Positions 16,721 through 25,486 of a stretch of 64,000 nucleotides of DNA are shown piece by piece. A program made the position numbers and the translations under genes. The notes beneath the pieces are model-generated. The model was not told where the DNA came from. It saw only the letters and a program-made list of their open reading frames with translations, and made no database searches. The stretch comes from an uncultured Eubacteriales bacterium (GTDB lineage: Bacteria; Bacillota; Clostridia; Christensenellales; UBA1242), in assembly GCA_948607205.1 (NCBI GenBank), contig CAPERS010000003.1:1-64000 (forward strand). Direction: 5' to 3'. Position 1 is the first letter of the stretch; every line of letters begins with the position of its first letter.

Positions 16721-18684
16721 AAATAAATTTATTAGAGCCAAAAGTCTATAACCGCATTTCAGCAGGTGAGGTGGTTGAAAGACCAGCCTCAATCGTTAAA
16801 GAACTTGTTGAAAACAGTATAGACGCAGGTGCTACCAAAATCATGATTGAAATTGAAAACGGTGGAATCAAAGAAATCACAATTTCAGATAATGGTTGCG
16901 GAATTGGAAAAGAAGATATCAGAAATGCTTTCATGCCACACGCAACAAGCAAAATTAAAAGCGTTGATGACCTTGACAATATTGAAAGTTTGGGCTTTCG
17001 TGGTGAAGCGCTTGCAAGTATAGCATCAGTTTGTCACGTTCAACTGACTTCCAAAACTGCAGACAGTGATACCGGTTATTCAATCAAAGTTGACGGTGGA
17101 GTTTTCTCTGAAGTAAGTGAAGTTGCAAGGGTTAATGGAACAACAATAACATGTGCAGACATTTTTTATAACACGCCTGTCAGAGCGCGCTTTCTTAGAA
17201 GGCCAAAGATTGAAGAAAGTGAAGTGACACATCTTATCGAGAAAATTATGCTCTCTCACAGCGATATTGCGTTTGTCTATTATGTTGATGGAAAAATGAT
17301 ATATAATACAACATCTTGTGTTATGCAAGACATAATATATACGATATACGGTCGTGAAGTCTATGAGAATCTTGTTGCTGTTGATTATGAAGAAGATGGC
17401 TATAAACTGACTGGGTTCATCACAAAACCAAACCTGTCAAAAAGCAATCGCACATATCAAAGTTTGTTTGTCAACGGCAGATATGTTGAAAATTTTTTGG
17501 TTTCATCTGCTGTTCAAGGTGTTTTTGAATCATTTTTGATGAAAGGCAGATTTCCAATCTATGTGCTTTCGCTTACTCTTCCAACGGACTGTGTTGATGT
17601 CAATGTGCATCCGTCAAAGCGAGAAGTTAAGTTCGAAAATTCAGGCAAGATATTTGGAATTGTTCGTCGTGCAGTTGAAAAGGCGCTTCTTTCAATAAAT
17701 CAAATTGTCAGATTCATCTCAAATGATGAAGAGCCAATGCAAGACGAAAGAAGTGAATTCAATTCTCAGTCTTTCAATCCTTATTATAAAAAAGAAAAGG
17801 AACTATTGTCTGAAAATCAAGGAAGTAGTTATCATGGAACTATTGAACTTGATGATGGAAAAGAACCTCTTCCAGATGTCAATCCTTATGATATTGCATA
17901 TAAAAAACCAGAGCCAAAAAAAATTACAGGGTTTGATGATTTGCAATTGATTGAAAAAGATGTTCCGATAAACAAACGAGGTGGTCCATTTTTCTTTGAC
18001 AACGATAATGAACAATACCTCAATCAAATCAAATCGGGAAAGAAAGAGAATGTGTTTGCAACTGTTAAAGAAACGCCAGTTGTGACCGAAGAGAAATTTC
18101 TTTCAGCAGATGTTGAAAGCGAGATGAAGATTTTGGGAACAATTTTTAACACATATATAACTGTCGAATATGATGATTCAATATATTTCCTCGACCAGCA
18201 TGCAGGACATGAAAGAATTCTTTATGATAAGTTGGTTTCGGCAATAAATGATAATAAGTCACACAGTCAGCCTCTTCTTATTCCTTTTGCTTTCACTGTG
18301 AATGCAAGAGAGTATCAAAAAGTTGAAAGCGTTGTGCAGATACTCAACAAAATGGGTTTCAAAATTAAAGATAAGGGGAATTCTACCTTTGAAATTGTTG
18401 AAATTCCGTATGCTCTTGGTGAACTTAGACTTGACAAGTTTGTTGAAGAACTTGTAAGCGAAATTCCTGCTTTTGACAAAAAGCCTAGCGAATTTATTAA
18501 CGATAAACTTTGTCAACATGCTTGTAAGCATGCGATTAAGGGTGGAGATAGGTTATCAAAAGATGACTGTGCCTATCTTATCGAAGAAGTGCGTAAAGGT
18601 GTTATGCTCTGTCCTCATGGAAGACCAATCTCTCTTGTTATGACAAGAAAACAATTTGAAAAGATGTTCAAAAGAGTTTTGTGA
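16717..18684 (+). CDS. mutL: DNA mismatch repair endonuclease MutL
   Basis: A GHKL ATPase and strand-nicking partner of MutS. N-terminal ATPase motifs are ISAGEVVERP, ELVENSIDAGA, DNGCGI and GFRGEALASI, followed by the transducer domain to about residue 330. A variable linker follows. The C-terminal endonuclease domain carries DQHAGHERILYD (from residue 493), the ACKHAIKGGD motif and CPHGRP, the metal-site set of nuclease-type MutL. The usual DQHAxxExxxxE motif ends in Asp instead of Glu here. This fits an organism without MutH. It starts in an ATGA overlap with mutS. A structured GC-rich element begins six bases after its stop. Confidence 0.96.
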   Translation: MKINLLEPKVYNRISAGEVVERPASIVKELVENSIDAGATKIMIEIENGGIKEITISDNGCGIGKEDIRNAFMPHATSKIKSVDDLDNIESLGFRGEALASIASVCHVQLTSKTADSDTGYSIKVDGGVFSEVSEVARVNGTTITCADIFYNTPVRARFLRRPKIEESEVTHLIEKIMLSHSDIAFVYYVDGKMIYNTTSCVMQDIIYTIYGREVYENLVAVDYEEDGYKLTGFITKPNLSKSNRTYQSLFVNGRYVENFLVSSAVQGVFESFLMKGRFPIYVLSLTLPTDCVDVNVHPSKREVKFENSGKIFGIVRRAVEKALLSINQIVRFISNDEEPMQDERSEFNSQSFNPYYKKEKELLSENQGSSYHGTIELDDGKEPLPDVNPYDIAYKKPEPKKITGFDDLQLIEKDVPINKRGGPFFFDNDNEQYLNQIKSGKKENVFATVKETPVVTEEKFLSADVESEMKILGTIFNTYITVEYDDSIYFLDQHAGHERILYDKLVSAINDNKSHSQPLLIPFAFTVNAREYQKVESVVQILNKMGFKIKDKGNSTFEIVEIPYALGELRLDKFVEELVSEIPAFDKKPSEFINDKLCQHACKHAIKGGDRLSKDDCAYLIEEVRKGVMLCPHGRPISLVMTRKQFEKMFKRVL

Positions 18685-18689
18685 TTGAG

Positions 18690-18787
18690 GGCGCTCGATA
18701 CGCATGACAATGTCATGCACAGTTTGCGCGCATCGCGCAAACTGTCCGCTTTCGCTCTTTGCGAGCGAAAGCGGGATATCGAGCGCC
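18690..18787. repeat. Cloverleaf element B: outer stem with three nested hairpins
   Basis: The outer stem 18690-18700/18777-18787 has 11 perfect pairs. Inside it are hairpins 18702-18708/18712-18718 (7 bp), 18719-18730/18734-18745 (12 bp) and 18746-18757/18763-18774 (12 bp), all perfect, with loops of 3, 3 and 5 bases. Only three junction bases are unpaired. The first hairpin reuses the GCATGAC/GTCATGC arms of element A, and the second shares TTGCGCG with it. It fills the mutL-miaA gap, with no T run to suggest a plain terminator. Confidence 0.9.
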
Positions 18788-18831
18788 TGCTTCGCGGAAT
18801 CAATCTTGGTTCAAAATAAAAGTTTTATAAA

Positions 18832-19743
18832 ATGAAAAATGTGATTTTTATTCTCGGTCCAACAGCAGTTGGGAAAAGCGATATGGCAATAAATCTGGCA
18901 AAGGAATTTGATGGTGAGATTATTTCTGCCGATTCAGTTCAGGTTTTTAAAGGTCTTGATATAGGTTCGGCGAAAATTATGCCTCATGAAATGCAAGGCA
19001 TAACTCATCATTTTATTGATATCTGCCATCCAAATCAAGAATTTTCTGTTGCTGAATTTAAAAAAATAACCGAAGAAAAAATTGAAGAAATTTTTATGCG
19101 AAACAAACTTCCAATCATTGTTGGGGGGACATTTTTGTATGTCAAAGCATTGACAGAAGGCTATAATTTTGGTGATACAGGCAAAAATCAGGCTTTTCGC
19201 GACCAGTTGCAAAAGGAAATAGAACTAAACGGCGCGCAAGCTCTTTGGGAAAGATTAAACAAAATGTCTCCTTCAATTGCTGAAAGTATTCATGTCAACA
19301 ACACAAAAAGACTGATTCGCGCACTGGAAATTATTGAATTCGGTGAGAATAAAACAATTTCAATGGCAAAGTTTAACTTTAAAATCTTTGCTCTTTCAAT
19401 TGATAGGCAAGTTTTGTATCAAAGAATAAATTCTCGCGTTGACAAAATGTTGGAACAGGGGCTTGTCAACGAAGTCAAAAACCTTATCGATAATGGAACT
19501 GACAAAAATTCTCAGTCTATGCGAGCAATTGGCTATAAGGAAGTTGTTTCTTTCCTAGACGGAGAATGCCAATATCAAGATATGGTCGAACTTATAAAAC
19601 AACATTCGCGAAATTATGCAAAACGCCAATTGACTTTTCTTCGAAGTATGCAAAATGTCGATTGGATTGATATGTCTGATGTTGAAAAAGGTAAAAATGA
19701 TATTATAGATAAATCTAAGAGGTGGCTAAATGATAACAATTGA
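18832..19743 (+). CDS. miaA: tRNA dimethylallyltransferase MiaA
   Basis: Transfers a dimethylallyl group to N6 of A37 in tRNAs reading UNN codons, making the substrate of MiaB. The P-loop GPTAVGKSD lies at residues 8-16, followed by the ISADSVQVFKGLDIGSAK and THHFIDI motifs. The insert and the C-terminal AIGYKEV and RNYAKRQLTFLR segments are present. Length (303 aa) is normal. There is no visible Shine-Dalgarno sequence. The start follows an AT-rich stretch directly after cloverleaf element B, so separate transcription or read-through from mutL is unclear. The end overlaps the next gene by 14 bases. hfq, which often follows miaA in Firmicutes, is not here. Confidence 0.95.
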   Translation: MKNVIFILGPTAVGKSDMAINLAKEFDGEIISADSVQVFKGLDIGSAKIMPHEMQGITHHFIDICHPNQEFSVAEFKKITEEKIEEIFMRNKLPIIVGGTFLYVKALTEGYNFGDTGKNQAFRDQLQKEIELNGAQALWERLNKMSPSIAESIHVNNTKRLIRALEIIEFGENKTISMAKFNFKIFALSIDRQVLYQRINSRVDKMLEQGLVNEVKNLIDNGTDKNSQSMRAIGYKEVVSFLDGECQYQDMVELIKQHSRNYAKRQLTFLRSMQNVDWIDMSDVEKGKNDIIDKSKRWLNDNN

Positions 19744-20935
19744 AAGTTGTGAAAAAAAACTTGAAAAACAATTCAAAATAGTGGATGATATAGCCTATAA
19801 AAATCAGAAAAAAGTGCTGAATGCTTTTATTGACTGCCGAATTTCAACAAACTCATTCGCCGGAACTTCTGGCTATGGTTATGACGACGTTGGAAGAGAT
19901 AATCTCGCAAAACTTTATAGTGAAGTTTTTAAGGCCGAAAATGCTATTGTTTCACCGCTTATAACTTGTGGCTCGCATGCAATTTCAACGGTTTTGTATG
20001 GTCTGTTAAGACCTCATGATATTCTGCTTTCAGCCACGGGCAGTTTGTATGACACTTTGCAAGACACTTTGTTTGGCAAAGATAATGGCTCGCTCGAAGA
20101 GTTTTTGATTGAATATAAGCAAATTGAACTTAAAAATGGTGAAATTGACCTCGAAAACCTTGAAAAAAAACTTCAAGAACTTTCGCCAAAGGTGGTCTTT
20201 TTCCAAAGGTCAAGGGGTTATTCAAGCCGAAAAGCGCTAAGCGTTGAAAAAATGTCTGAAGCCTTTCAATTGATAAAAAAGATTTCGCCAAATTCCTTTA
20301 TCGTTGTTGACAATTGTTATGGCGAATTTGTTGAAGAAAAAGAGCCAACTGAAGTGGGAGCAGACGTGTGCGTGGGCTCGCTTATAAAAAATATTGGCGG
20401 TGGCATTGCTCAGACGGGTGGATATATAGTCGGAAAGAACAGCGCTATTCAAAAAATCGCCACAAGATTTACTTCTCCGTCACTTCTTCTTGAAGTTGGG
20501 TCTTATGAACAGGGATATAGAAATTTCTATCAAGGCCTTTTCATCGCGCCTCATGTTGTTGCAGGCGCAATCAAAGGTGCAATGCTCGTTGGGCAGGTTA
20601 TGAGCGAAAAAGGTTACAAAATTATTCCGTCAAATGAAGAACGCGCTTATGATATTATCAAATCGGTGGTTTTTAACACAGAGGAAGAACTTATCAAATT
20701 TGTTCAAACAGTTCAAGCCATTTCTCCGGTTGACAGTTTTGTCACTCCGCTTCCTTGGGATATGCCTGGCTATGAAGACCAAGTCATAATGTCCGCAGGA
20801 ACCTTTGTTGGCGGTGCATCGATTGAACTTTCTTGCGATAGCCCTATCAAAAAACCATACATTGCCTATTTTCAGGGCGGACTTACTTATGAACATATAA
20901 AAATTTTCGCTGAGAAACTTTTAAGCCTGTATTGA
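19730..20935 (+). CDS. Methionine gamma-lyase / aluminium resistance family PLP enzyme
   Basis: A pyridoxal-phosphate enzyme of the Cys/Met metabolism fold class, in the family often labelled aluminium resistance protein (YnbB). NSFAGTSGYGYDDVGRDNLAKLY at the N-terminus and the cofactor lysine in GSLIKNIGGG (about residue 222) are typical, as is GGYIVG after it. The C-terminal part contains MPGYEDQVIMSAGTF. At 401 aa it has family length. It overlaps miaA by 14 bases, with AGAGGTGG just upstream of its ATG. In many Firmicutes this gene follows miaA-hfq, which supports the assignment. The true substrate is not established by sequence. Confidence 0.88.
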   Translation: MITIESCEKKLEKQFKIVDDIAYKNQKKVLNAFIDCRISTNSFAGTSGYGYDDVGRDNLAKLYSEVFKAENAIVSPLITCGSHAISTVLYGLLRPHDILLSATGSLYDTLQDTLFGKDNGSLEEFLIEYKQIELKNGEIDLENLEKKLQELSPKVVFFQRSRGYSSRKALSVEKMSEAFQLIKKISPNSFIVVDNCYGEFVEEKEPTEVGADVCVGSLIKNIGGGIAQTGGYIVGKNSAIQKIATRFTSPSLLLEVGSYEQGYRNFYQGLFIAPHVVAGAIKGAMLVGQVMSEKGYKIIPSNEERAYDIIKSVVFNTEEELIKFVQTVQAISPVDSFVTPLPWDMPGYEDQVIMSAGTFVGGASIELSCDSPIKKPYIAYFQGGLTYEHIKIFAEKLLSLY

Positions 20936-21033
20936 TAATTTTAAATTTCTTGCTATTTTAGGGATGGAAAAGAATAAAAAAATAAGGACAAGCAAATTGT
21001 TCTTTTTTTTTGTCAAATTTCGTAAAGTATGAT

Positions 21034-21651
21034 ATGAAAAATAACGTAAAAAGAAAAGTAAATGTTTTTGCCAATCTTAAAGACCTGGTCTGCGATTGTT
21101 ATTATGAATCAAAAATTAAATTTTTTATCACGGGCTTCGTCATGCTTGTTGCACTTTTGACAGGAATAATTGTCGCAGTCAAATGCTTTTCACAAATAGG
21201 TGATTCCTTCTCAAAATATGGCGTGGTCGATATCTCCAACGGCCTTTCTTCTTCCTTCTTCTCAAGACTTTTTTCAATGATTCTGTTCATGCTTCTTTTG
21301 TTCGGTTTTTCTTTTTCCAAATTCTGTATGCCTCTGGCATTGATTTTGATAGGCTATCGAACTTATCTCTTGGGTTTGAATTTGACCATTATGTTCATCT
21401 GTTTCGGTGTTCCCGGCATGATAGTTTCAATAATAATTGCTTTGCCGTGTCAAATTTTGGCGCTTGCTTCATTGTGTATCTTTTATATGTTGCAGTGCAA
21501 ATGTTCAAGAGATTTCAATTGCTGTGGCAGGGAACATATGAGGCGCAAACTTCAACTTATGCTCTTTTGCCTTGTGTTACTGCTGATAATTTGCATTTTG
21601 GAAACACTGCTATTACTCCTTTTAAGCGCGAAAGTGATTTTGGTGATTTGA
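21034..21651 (+). CDS. SpoIIM-like integral membrane protein
   Basis: A 205-aa membrane protein with about five hydrophobic segments and a Cys-rich cytoplasmic loop (CKCSRDFNCCGREHMRRK). The order (basic N-terminus, long extracytoplasmic loop, LLFGFSFSKFCMPLALILIGYRTYLLG, then PGMIVSIIIALPCQILALASL) resembles stage II sporulation protein M, which works with SpoIID and SpoIIP in septal peptidoglycan degradation and engulfment. The position next to dacF fits sporulation. I chose ATG 21034; the TTG at 21010 is a weaker alternative and neither has a Shine-Dalgarno sequence. The sequence before the ATG (GTATGAT) echoes that before the deacetylase at 2500. The family assignment is by pattern only. 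Confidence 0.55.
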   Translation: MKNNVKRKVNVFANLKDLVCDCYYESKIKFFITGFVMLVALLTGIIVAVKCFSQIGDSFSKYGVVDISNGLSSSFFSRLFSMILFMLLLFGFSFSKFCMPLALILIGYRTYLLGLNLTIMFICFGVPGMIVSIIIALPCQILALASLCIFYMLQCKCSRDFNCCGREHMRRKLQLMLFCLVLLLIICILETLLLLLLSAKVILVI

Positions 21652-21713
21652 TGTTTTTTATGAATAAATTAAACTTTTTTGATAAGACTAACTTCTAGAA
21701 AAAGGAGCAATTT

Positions 21714-22877
21714 ATGAAAAAGTTTTTTTTAAGTTCTATAACATTTGGTATTATGCTTTGCATACTATCTACTACATTTTGTGCTAGTATGCAAAATTTA
21801 CCAGTTTCGTATGCTGAAAAAGATATGCAGTCAAAGTCGGCATGCCTTATGGAATATGACTCAGGCGAAATTCTTTTTGCCAAAAATGAAAAAGAGCATT
21901 TGCCAGTTGCAAGCATGGTTAAAATGATGACAATTCTTTTAACACTTGAAGAAATTGACAATGGCAATCTCACACTTGACACATTTATAACTACAAGTGA
22001 AAATGCTTCAGGCATGGGTGGCTCACAGGTTTTTATTGACCCATATGTTGAATATAAAGCAGGCGACCTATTGAAAGGTGTGATTATGGCGTCAGCAAAC
22101 GACGCCTCAGTTGCACTTGCTGAACATATCAGCGGAAGTGAAAAAACTTTTGCAATCAAAATGAATAATCGCGCAAAAGAACTTGGAATGAATGACACAA
22201 ACTATGTCAACTGCACAGGTCTTCCAGCGCCAGAGCAGTATTCATGCGCAAAAGACTCAGCAATCCTTCTTAAAGAGGTGGTTGGTCACGAGCTTTATCA
22301 CAACTATAGCACAATTTGGATGGACGAACTTGTTCATCCGTCAGGTCGCAAAACTGAACTTGTCAACACAAACAGACTTATAAGATACTATGAAGGTTGC
22401 GACGGCGGAAAGACTGGCTCAACAAATGAAGCTGGATGTTGCCTTTCTGCGTCAGCAAAAAGAAAAGATATGCGTCTTATTTCAGTTATTGTTGGCGCGC
22501 CAAACAGTCAAACACGTTTCAATGAATGTTCAAGCCTTTTCAATTATGGCTTTGCTAACTTTGAAAGCACAGCACTTGTTGACGAAAGCGAGGCTTGCAA
22601 AACTCTGCCTGTCACAAAAGGTAAAGTCGAAGAAGTTGACATTTTCGCAAAAGATAAGTTCGCTGTTGTGCTTAAAAAAGGTGAAAAGGGCGGTTATGAA
22701 GTGACTTATTCTCTTCCTGAAAATATCAAAGCGCCAACAAAGGCAGGCGATGTTGTCGGCAAAGCCATTGTGTCAAAAGATGGCACAGTTGTAAAGGAAG
22801 TTGAACTTATCGTGAAAGAAGACCTTGAAAAACTTTCTTTCAAAGACTGCATCGACAAAATCGTTGCCGGCTGGTAA
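21714..22877 (+). CDS. dacF: D-alanyl-D-alanine carboxypeptidase, DacF/DacB type
   Basis: A low-molecular-weight penicillin-binding protein that removes the terminal D-Ala from peptidoglycan stem peptides. It has a cleavable signal peptide (about residues 1-30), then the S11 peptidase domain with catalytic SMVK in VASMVKMM (about residue 64), SAN in MASANDASVALAEH (about 124) and KTG in GGKTGSTNEAG. The C-terminal beta-rich PBP5-like domain (from about residue 300) ends in an amphipathic helix. The ATG is preceded by AAAAAGGAG. Its length and position beside sporulation genes fit the DacF branch, which controls cortex crosslinking; whether it is the sporulation or the vegetative paralogue cannot be told here. 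Confidence 0.92.
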   Translation: MKKFFLSSITFGIMLCILSTTFCASMQNLPVSYAEKDMQSKSACLMEYDSGEILFAKNEKEHLPVASMVKMMTILLTLEEIDNGNLTLDTFITTSENASGMGGSQVFIDPYVEYKAGDLLKGVIMASANDASVALAEHISGSEKTFAIKMNNRAKELGMNDTNYVNCTGLPAPEQYSCAKDSAILLKEVVGHELYHNYSTIWMDELVHPSGRKTELVNTNRLIRYYEGCDGGKTGSTNEAGCCLSASAKRKDMRLISVIVGAPNSQTRFNECSSLFNYGFANFESTALVDESEACKTLPVTKGKVEEVDIFAKDKFAVVLKKGEKGGYEVTYSLPENIKAPTKAGDVVGKAIVSKDGTVVKEVELIVKEDLEKLSFKDCIDKIVAGW

Positions 22878-22878
22878 G

Positions 22879-22955
22879 GTGTCGATGACACTTACTAGGG
22901 GAAAATAGTTCTTTCATTAAGTTCTTAAAGCACTTGATGACACCTATTAGAAAAA
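22879..22955. repeat. Palindrome GTGTC-GAT-GACAC and inverted partner
   Basis: The palindrome at 22879-22891 is followed by TTACTAG, the tail seen after other members of the palindrome family. About 55 bases on, the segment TGATGACACCTATTAG can pair with AGGTGTC of the first copy, making a longer stem possible. Confidence 0.55.
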
Positions 22956-23015
22956 TCATTTTTGCTTAAAAAACGCTTGTTAAAAAATGCAACTTTAATT
23001 TAAATAATTGCTTAA

Positions 23016-23048
23016 AAAAGAGGCTATGTCAAAAGCCTCTTTTTCTTT
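23016..23048 (+). terminator. Strong rho-independent terminator after dacF
   Basis: A perfect 10-bp stem AAAAGAGGCT/AGCCTCTTTT (23016-23025, 23034-23043) with an 8-base loop is followed by more T residues. Confidence 0.88.
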
Positions 23049-23092
23049 CGTTTTATTTGCAATAAACGCAACTGTAAAAAATCTCATTTTGC

Positions 23093-23121
23093 TTGCCTTT
23101 TGTCTTTATTTTTGTTAAAAT
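23093..23121 (+). promoter_or_regulatory. Promoter predicting a leaderless mRNA
   Basis: TTGCCT (23093-23098), 17 bp, TAAAAT (23116-23121). The ATG at 23128 is six bases after the -10 box, so transcription would begin at or next to the start codon. Confidence 0.65.
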
Positions 23122-23127
23122 AAAGCC

Positions 23128-23790
23128 ATGCTATATTTCATCGTCACGCTGGGGCTGTCTGGCTGGGACTTTTTGACTGCAATCTTGGGTTATGTCTTTG
23201 CGCTATGTTTGGGGATTATCTTGCACGAACTTGCGCATGGCTTTGTGGCTTTAAAGTGCGGTGATGACACGGCAAAACTTATGGGCAGGCTTTCCCTTAA
23301 TCCGCTAAAGCACTTTGACGCATTTGGCATTTTGTGCTTTCTTTTTATCGGATTCGGCTGGGCAAAACCTGTGCCAGTTAATGAAATGAAGTATCGCAAT
23401 TTTAAACGCGGACAAAGACTTGTGTCACTTGCTGGAATTGTGGTCAATATCATTCTTGCTTTCATTTTCAGTGGACTTTATTTCTTCTTTTATCGCGACT
23501 TGATTTTTTCAACAAACATGTTTTTGAACTTTCTTGGCTACTTCATCTTGTTTGGCTTTATGATAAATATCAGTTTGGCAATTTTCAACCTTTTGCCATT
23601 CTATCCGCTTGATGGCTTCAACTTTTTGCGCTCATTCATGCGTCCAAACAACAAGTTCATTTTGTTTATGGAAAGATATGGCAATCTTATTCTGATTATT
23701 CTTTTCTTCACTTCAGCATTTGATTATGGTTATTCCTTATTTGTTGGAATTGTTGAAAAGATATTCTTCTCGTTCTGGGGGTTATTTTAA
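23128..23790 (+). CDS. M50 family site-2-type metalloprotease
   Basis: An intramembrane zinc protease of the site-2 protease family (YwhC/Rip3-like). The zinc site HELAH lies at about residues 33-37 in LGIILHELAHGFVA, and the second metal motif is NLLPFYPLDG near residue 155. Four to five hydrophobic segments surround them. There is no CBS domain. It lacks a Shine-Dalgarno sequence and its ATG lies six bases from a good -10 box. The stop shares one base with the ATG of scpA (TAATG), an association seen in many Firmicutes where this protease precedes scpA-scpB. The substrate is unknown. Confidence 0.9.
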   Translation: MLYFIVTLGLSGWDFLTAILGYVFALCLGIILHELAHGFVALKCGDDTAKLMGRLSLNPLKHFDAFGILCFLFIGFGWAKPVPVNEMKYRNFKRGQRLVSLAGIVVNIILAFIFSGLYFFFYRDLIFSTNMFLNFLGYFILFGFMINISLAIFNLLPFYPLDGFNFLRSFMRPNNKFILFMERYGNLILIILFFTSAFDYGYSLFVGIVEKIFFSFWGLF

Positions 23791-24638
23791 TGGAAAACAC
23801 AATCGACAAAAATTTGCAAAACTTGTCATCAGAAAATCTTACTGAAAACGTGACAAATTCTGTAAACAATGACATTTCACAAATAGGCGAAGGTGCTAAC
23901 TTGAAAAGTGATGACAACACCTATCGTTTTAGACTTGAAAATTTTGAAGGTCCGCTTGACCTGCTTTTACACCTTATAAAAGACTCCAAACTTGACATCA
24001 TGCAAGTCAAACTTGCAGATATCACAGAGCAATATCTTGAATACATGCAAGACATTGACAGTATTGACATGGACAGAGCGAGCGAATTTATTATCGTTGC
24101 AGCAACGCTAATTGAAATTAAGTCAAAGAGCCTTCTTCCTGTCGAGCAAGAAGAACTTCCTGAGGAAGAGGACAGTGAAGCACTTCTTCTTCAAAGACTT
24201 AAAGAATATGAACTATTCAAACAGACTGGTCAAAGGCTTAAACAAATTGAAGATATCAACAAAATGTATCGTGCACCGGGAAAGGAAACAGAAAAAGTTA
24301 AAATTGTTATGAAAGATATGGTGCTTGACAAACTTCTTGACGCTTTTGCCAGCCTCCTTGCACGAAAAGAGGCAAGAGGTGAGGATAAGCCAGAGCCAAA
24401 GAAAATTGTCAAAGACCGTTTCACAGTCGCTGAAAAAATGCTGTCAATTCGTGACTACGCAAGAAATAATCGTCGCTTTGTCTTTGAAGACCTCTACAGT
24501 GATGATATGACCAAGTCAGAAATGATAAATGTTTTCTTGGCACTTCTCGAACTTCTCAAATTGCAAACAATTCGTGTTGAACAAACAGGGCAATTCAATC
24601 AAATAAGCATAATATCAAATGAGGTGAATAATGGATAA
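23790..24638 (+). CDS. scpA: Segregation and condensation protein A
   Basis: The kleisin subunit that bridges the SMC heads in the condensin complex; smc is encoded at 39406. After a non-conserved 45-residue lead, the typical start FRLENFEGPLDLLLHLIKDSKLDIMQV is present, followed by the helical middle and the C-terminal winged helix (MINVFLALLELLKLQTIRVEQ). At 282 aa it is slightly longer than usual because of the N-terminal extension. GGGGG lies before the ATG, which overlaps the protease stop by one base. It overlaps scpB by 8 bases, so the pair is coupled. Confidence 0.95.
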   Translation: MENTIDKNLQNLSSENLTENVTNSVNNDISQIGEGANLKSDDNTYRFRLENFEGPLDLLLHLIKDSKLDIMQVKLADITEQYLEYMQDIDSIDMDRASEFIIVAATLIEIKSKSLLPVEQEELPEEEDSEALLLQRLKEYELFKQTGQRLKQIEDINKMYRAPGKETEKVKIVMKDMVLDKLLDAFASLLARKEARGEDKPEPKKIVKDRFTVAEKMLSIRDYARNNRRFVFEDLYSDDMTKSEMINVFLALLELLKLQTIRVEQTGQFNQISIISNEVNNG

Positions 24639-25344
24639 GGAATTTAATCTTAAAGACGTTATATATTCAATTCTTTTCGTGGCTGGCGACGGCGTCGAAA
24701 AGGGATTTTTGGCGGAAAAACTTGGAGTTAGCGAAAAGAATATCGAAAAGGCAATTGCCGAACTTGAAAAGGAACTTTCAGGTGACTGTGGCGTGCATCT
24801 CATTCGTTATAAAAACAAAGTTCAACTTTCTTCAAATCCAAATTATGCCAGCGTGATAAGCGATGTGCTTAATCCAATTCGCGAAAAGGCTTTGACAAGG
24901 GCTTCGCTTGAAACTCTTGCAATCATCGCTTACAAACAACCAATCACCAAACTTGAAGTGGAAGATGTCAGAAGGGTGAACTCTGATTATGCCGTTCAAA
25001 TTCTTCTCGACCAAGACATGATTGAAGTTGTTGGCCGAAAGGACGCTGTCGGAAAGCCTCTTCTTTTTGGAACGACTGAAAACTTTCTTAAAAGATTCAA
25101 TATCGAAAATCTTTCAGACCTTCCTGACTATGAAGAACTTATGGAAAGAATCAAAACTCTTCGTCAAGAAGAAGATGAAGAAAAGAGAGATACTCTTTTC
25201 AGAGATGTTCAGGATCTTGAGTTTAATGAAGAACTTCCTGACTTCTTGAAAGGTGAAAATGTTGAAATGATTGAAGGCGAAAAAGCACTTGAAGAAAAAC
25301 TTTCTTCGCTTGTGCCTGACGATAGCGACGCCGAAGTGTCTTAG
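24631..25344 (+). CDS. scpB: Segregation and condensation protein B
   Basis: The dimeric winged-helix partner of ScpA in the SMC condensin. Two winged-helix domains are visible: LKDVIYSILFVAGDGVEKG at the start and ALTRASLETLAIIAYKQPITKLEVEDVRRVNSD with GRKDAVGKPLLFGTTENFL in the middle. A long acidic C-terminal tail follows (about residues 175-237). The start is preceded by GAGGTG. The stop codon lies inside a terminator hairpin, which closes the protease-scpA-scpB operon. Confidence 0.95.
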   Translation: MDKEFNLKDVIYSILFVAGDGVEKGFLAEKLGVSEKNIEKAIAELEKELSGDCGVHLIRYKNKVQLSSNPNYASVISDVLNPIREKALTRASLETLAIIAYKQPITKLEVEDVRRVNSDYAVQILLDQDMIEVVGRKDAVGKPLLFGTTENFLKRFNIENLSDLPDYEELMERIKTLRQEEDEEKRDTLFRDVQDLEFNEELPDFLKGENVEMIEGEKALEEKLSSLVPDDSDAEVS

Positions 25345-25356
25345 ACACTTTTTTAT
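25334..25356 (+). terminator. Terminator overlapping the scpB stop
   Basis: The stem AAGTGTC/GACACTT (25334-25340, 25344-25350) with loop TTA is followed by six T residues. Its core GTGTCTTAGACAC is a member of the 13-bp palindrome family, and the TAG in it is the scpB stop. Confidence 0.85.
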
Positions 25357-25452
25357 TTATCGACTGGCTTTATTTAAAATAAATTTTATCCGTTCTTACT
25401 GCATTAAGCACTTTTTTTTGTTGGATTAGAAATTTGATTTAAATCAATTAAC

Positions 25453-25481
25453 TCATTTTAAAGAAATTTTGCGCATAGTAT
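25453..25481 (+). promoter_or_regulatory. Sigma-E type promoter of the spoIVFB-like operon
   Basis: TCATTTT (25453-25459) matches six of seven positions of KMATATT. After exactly 13 bp, GCATAGTAT (25473-25481) matches GHATANNNT in full. The ATG follows five bases later. Expression by the mother-cell factor sigma-E is what the SpoIVFB-like product would need. Confidence 0.65.
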
Positions 25482-25486
25482 AAGAT

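Noticed and set aside
19730..19760. hfq between miaA and the lyase-like gene
   Set aside because: The two genes overlap by 14 bases, so there is no room.
21447..21698. Frame overlapping the end of the SpoIIM-like gene and running to 21698
   Set aside because: No Shine-Dalgarno sequence at its start, and composition consistent with a shifted frame of the membrane protein.
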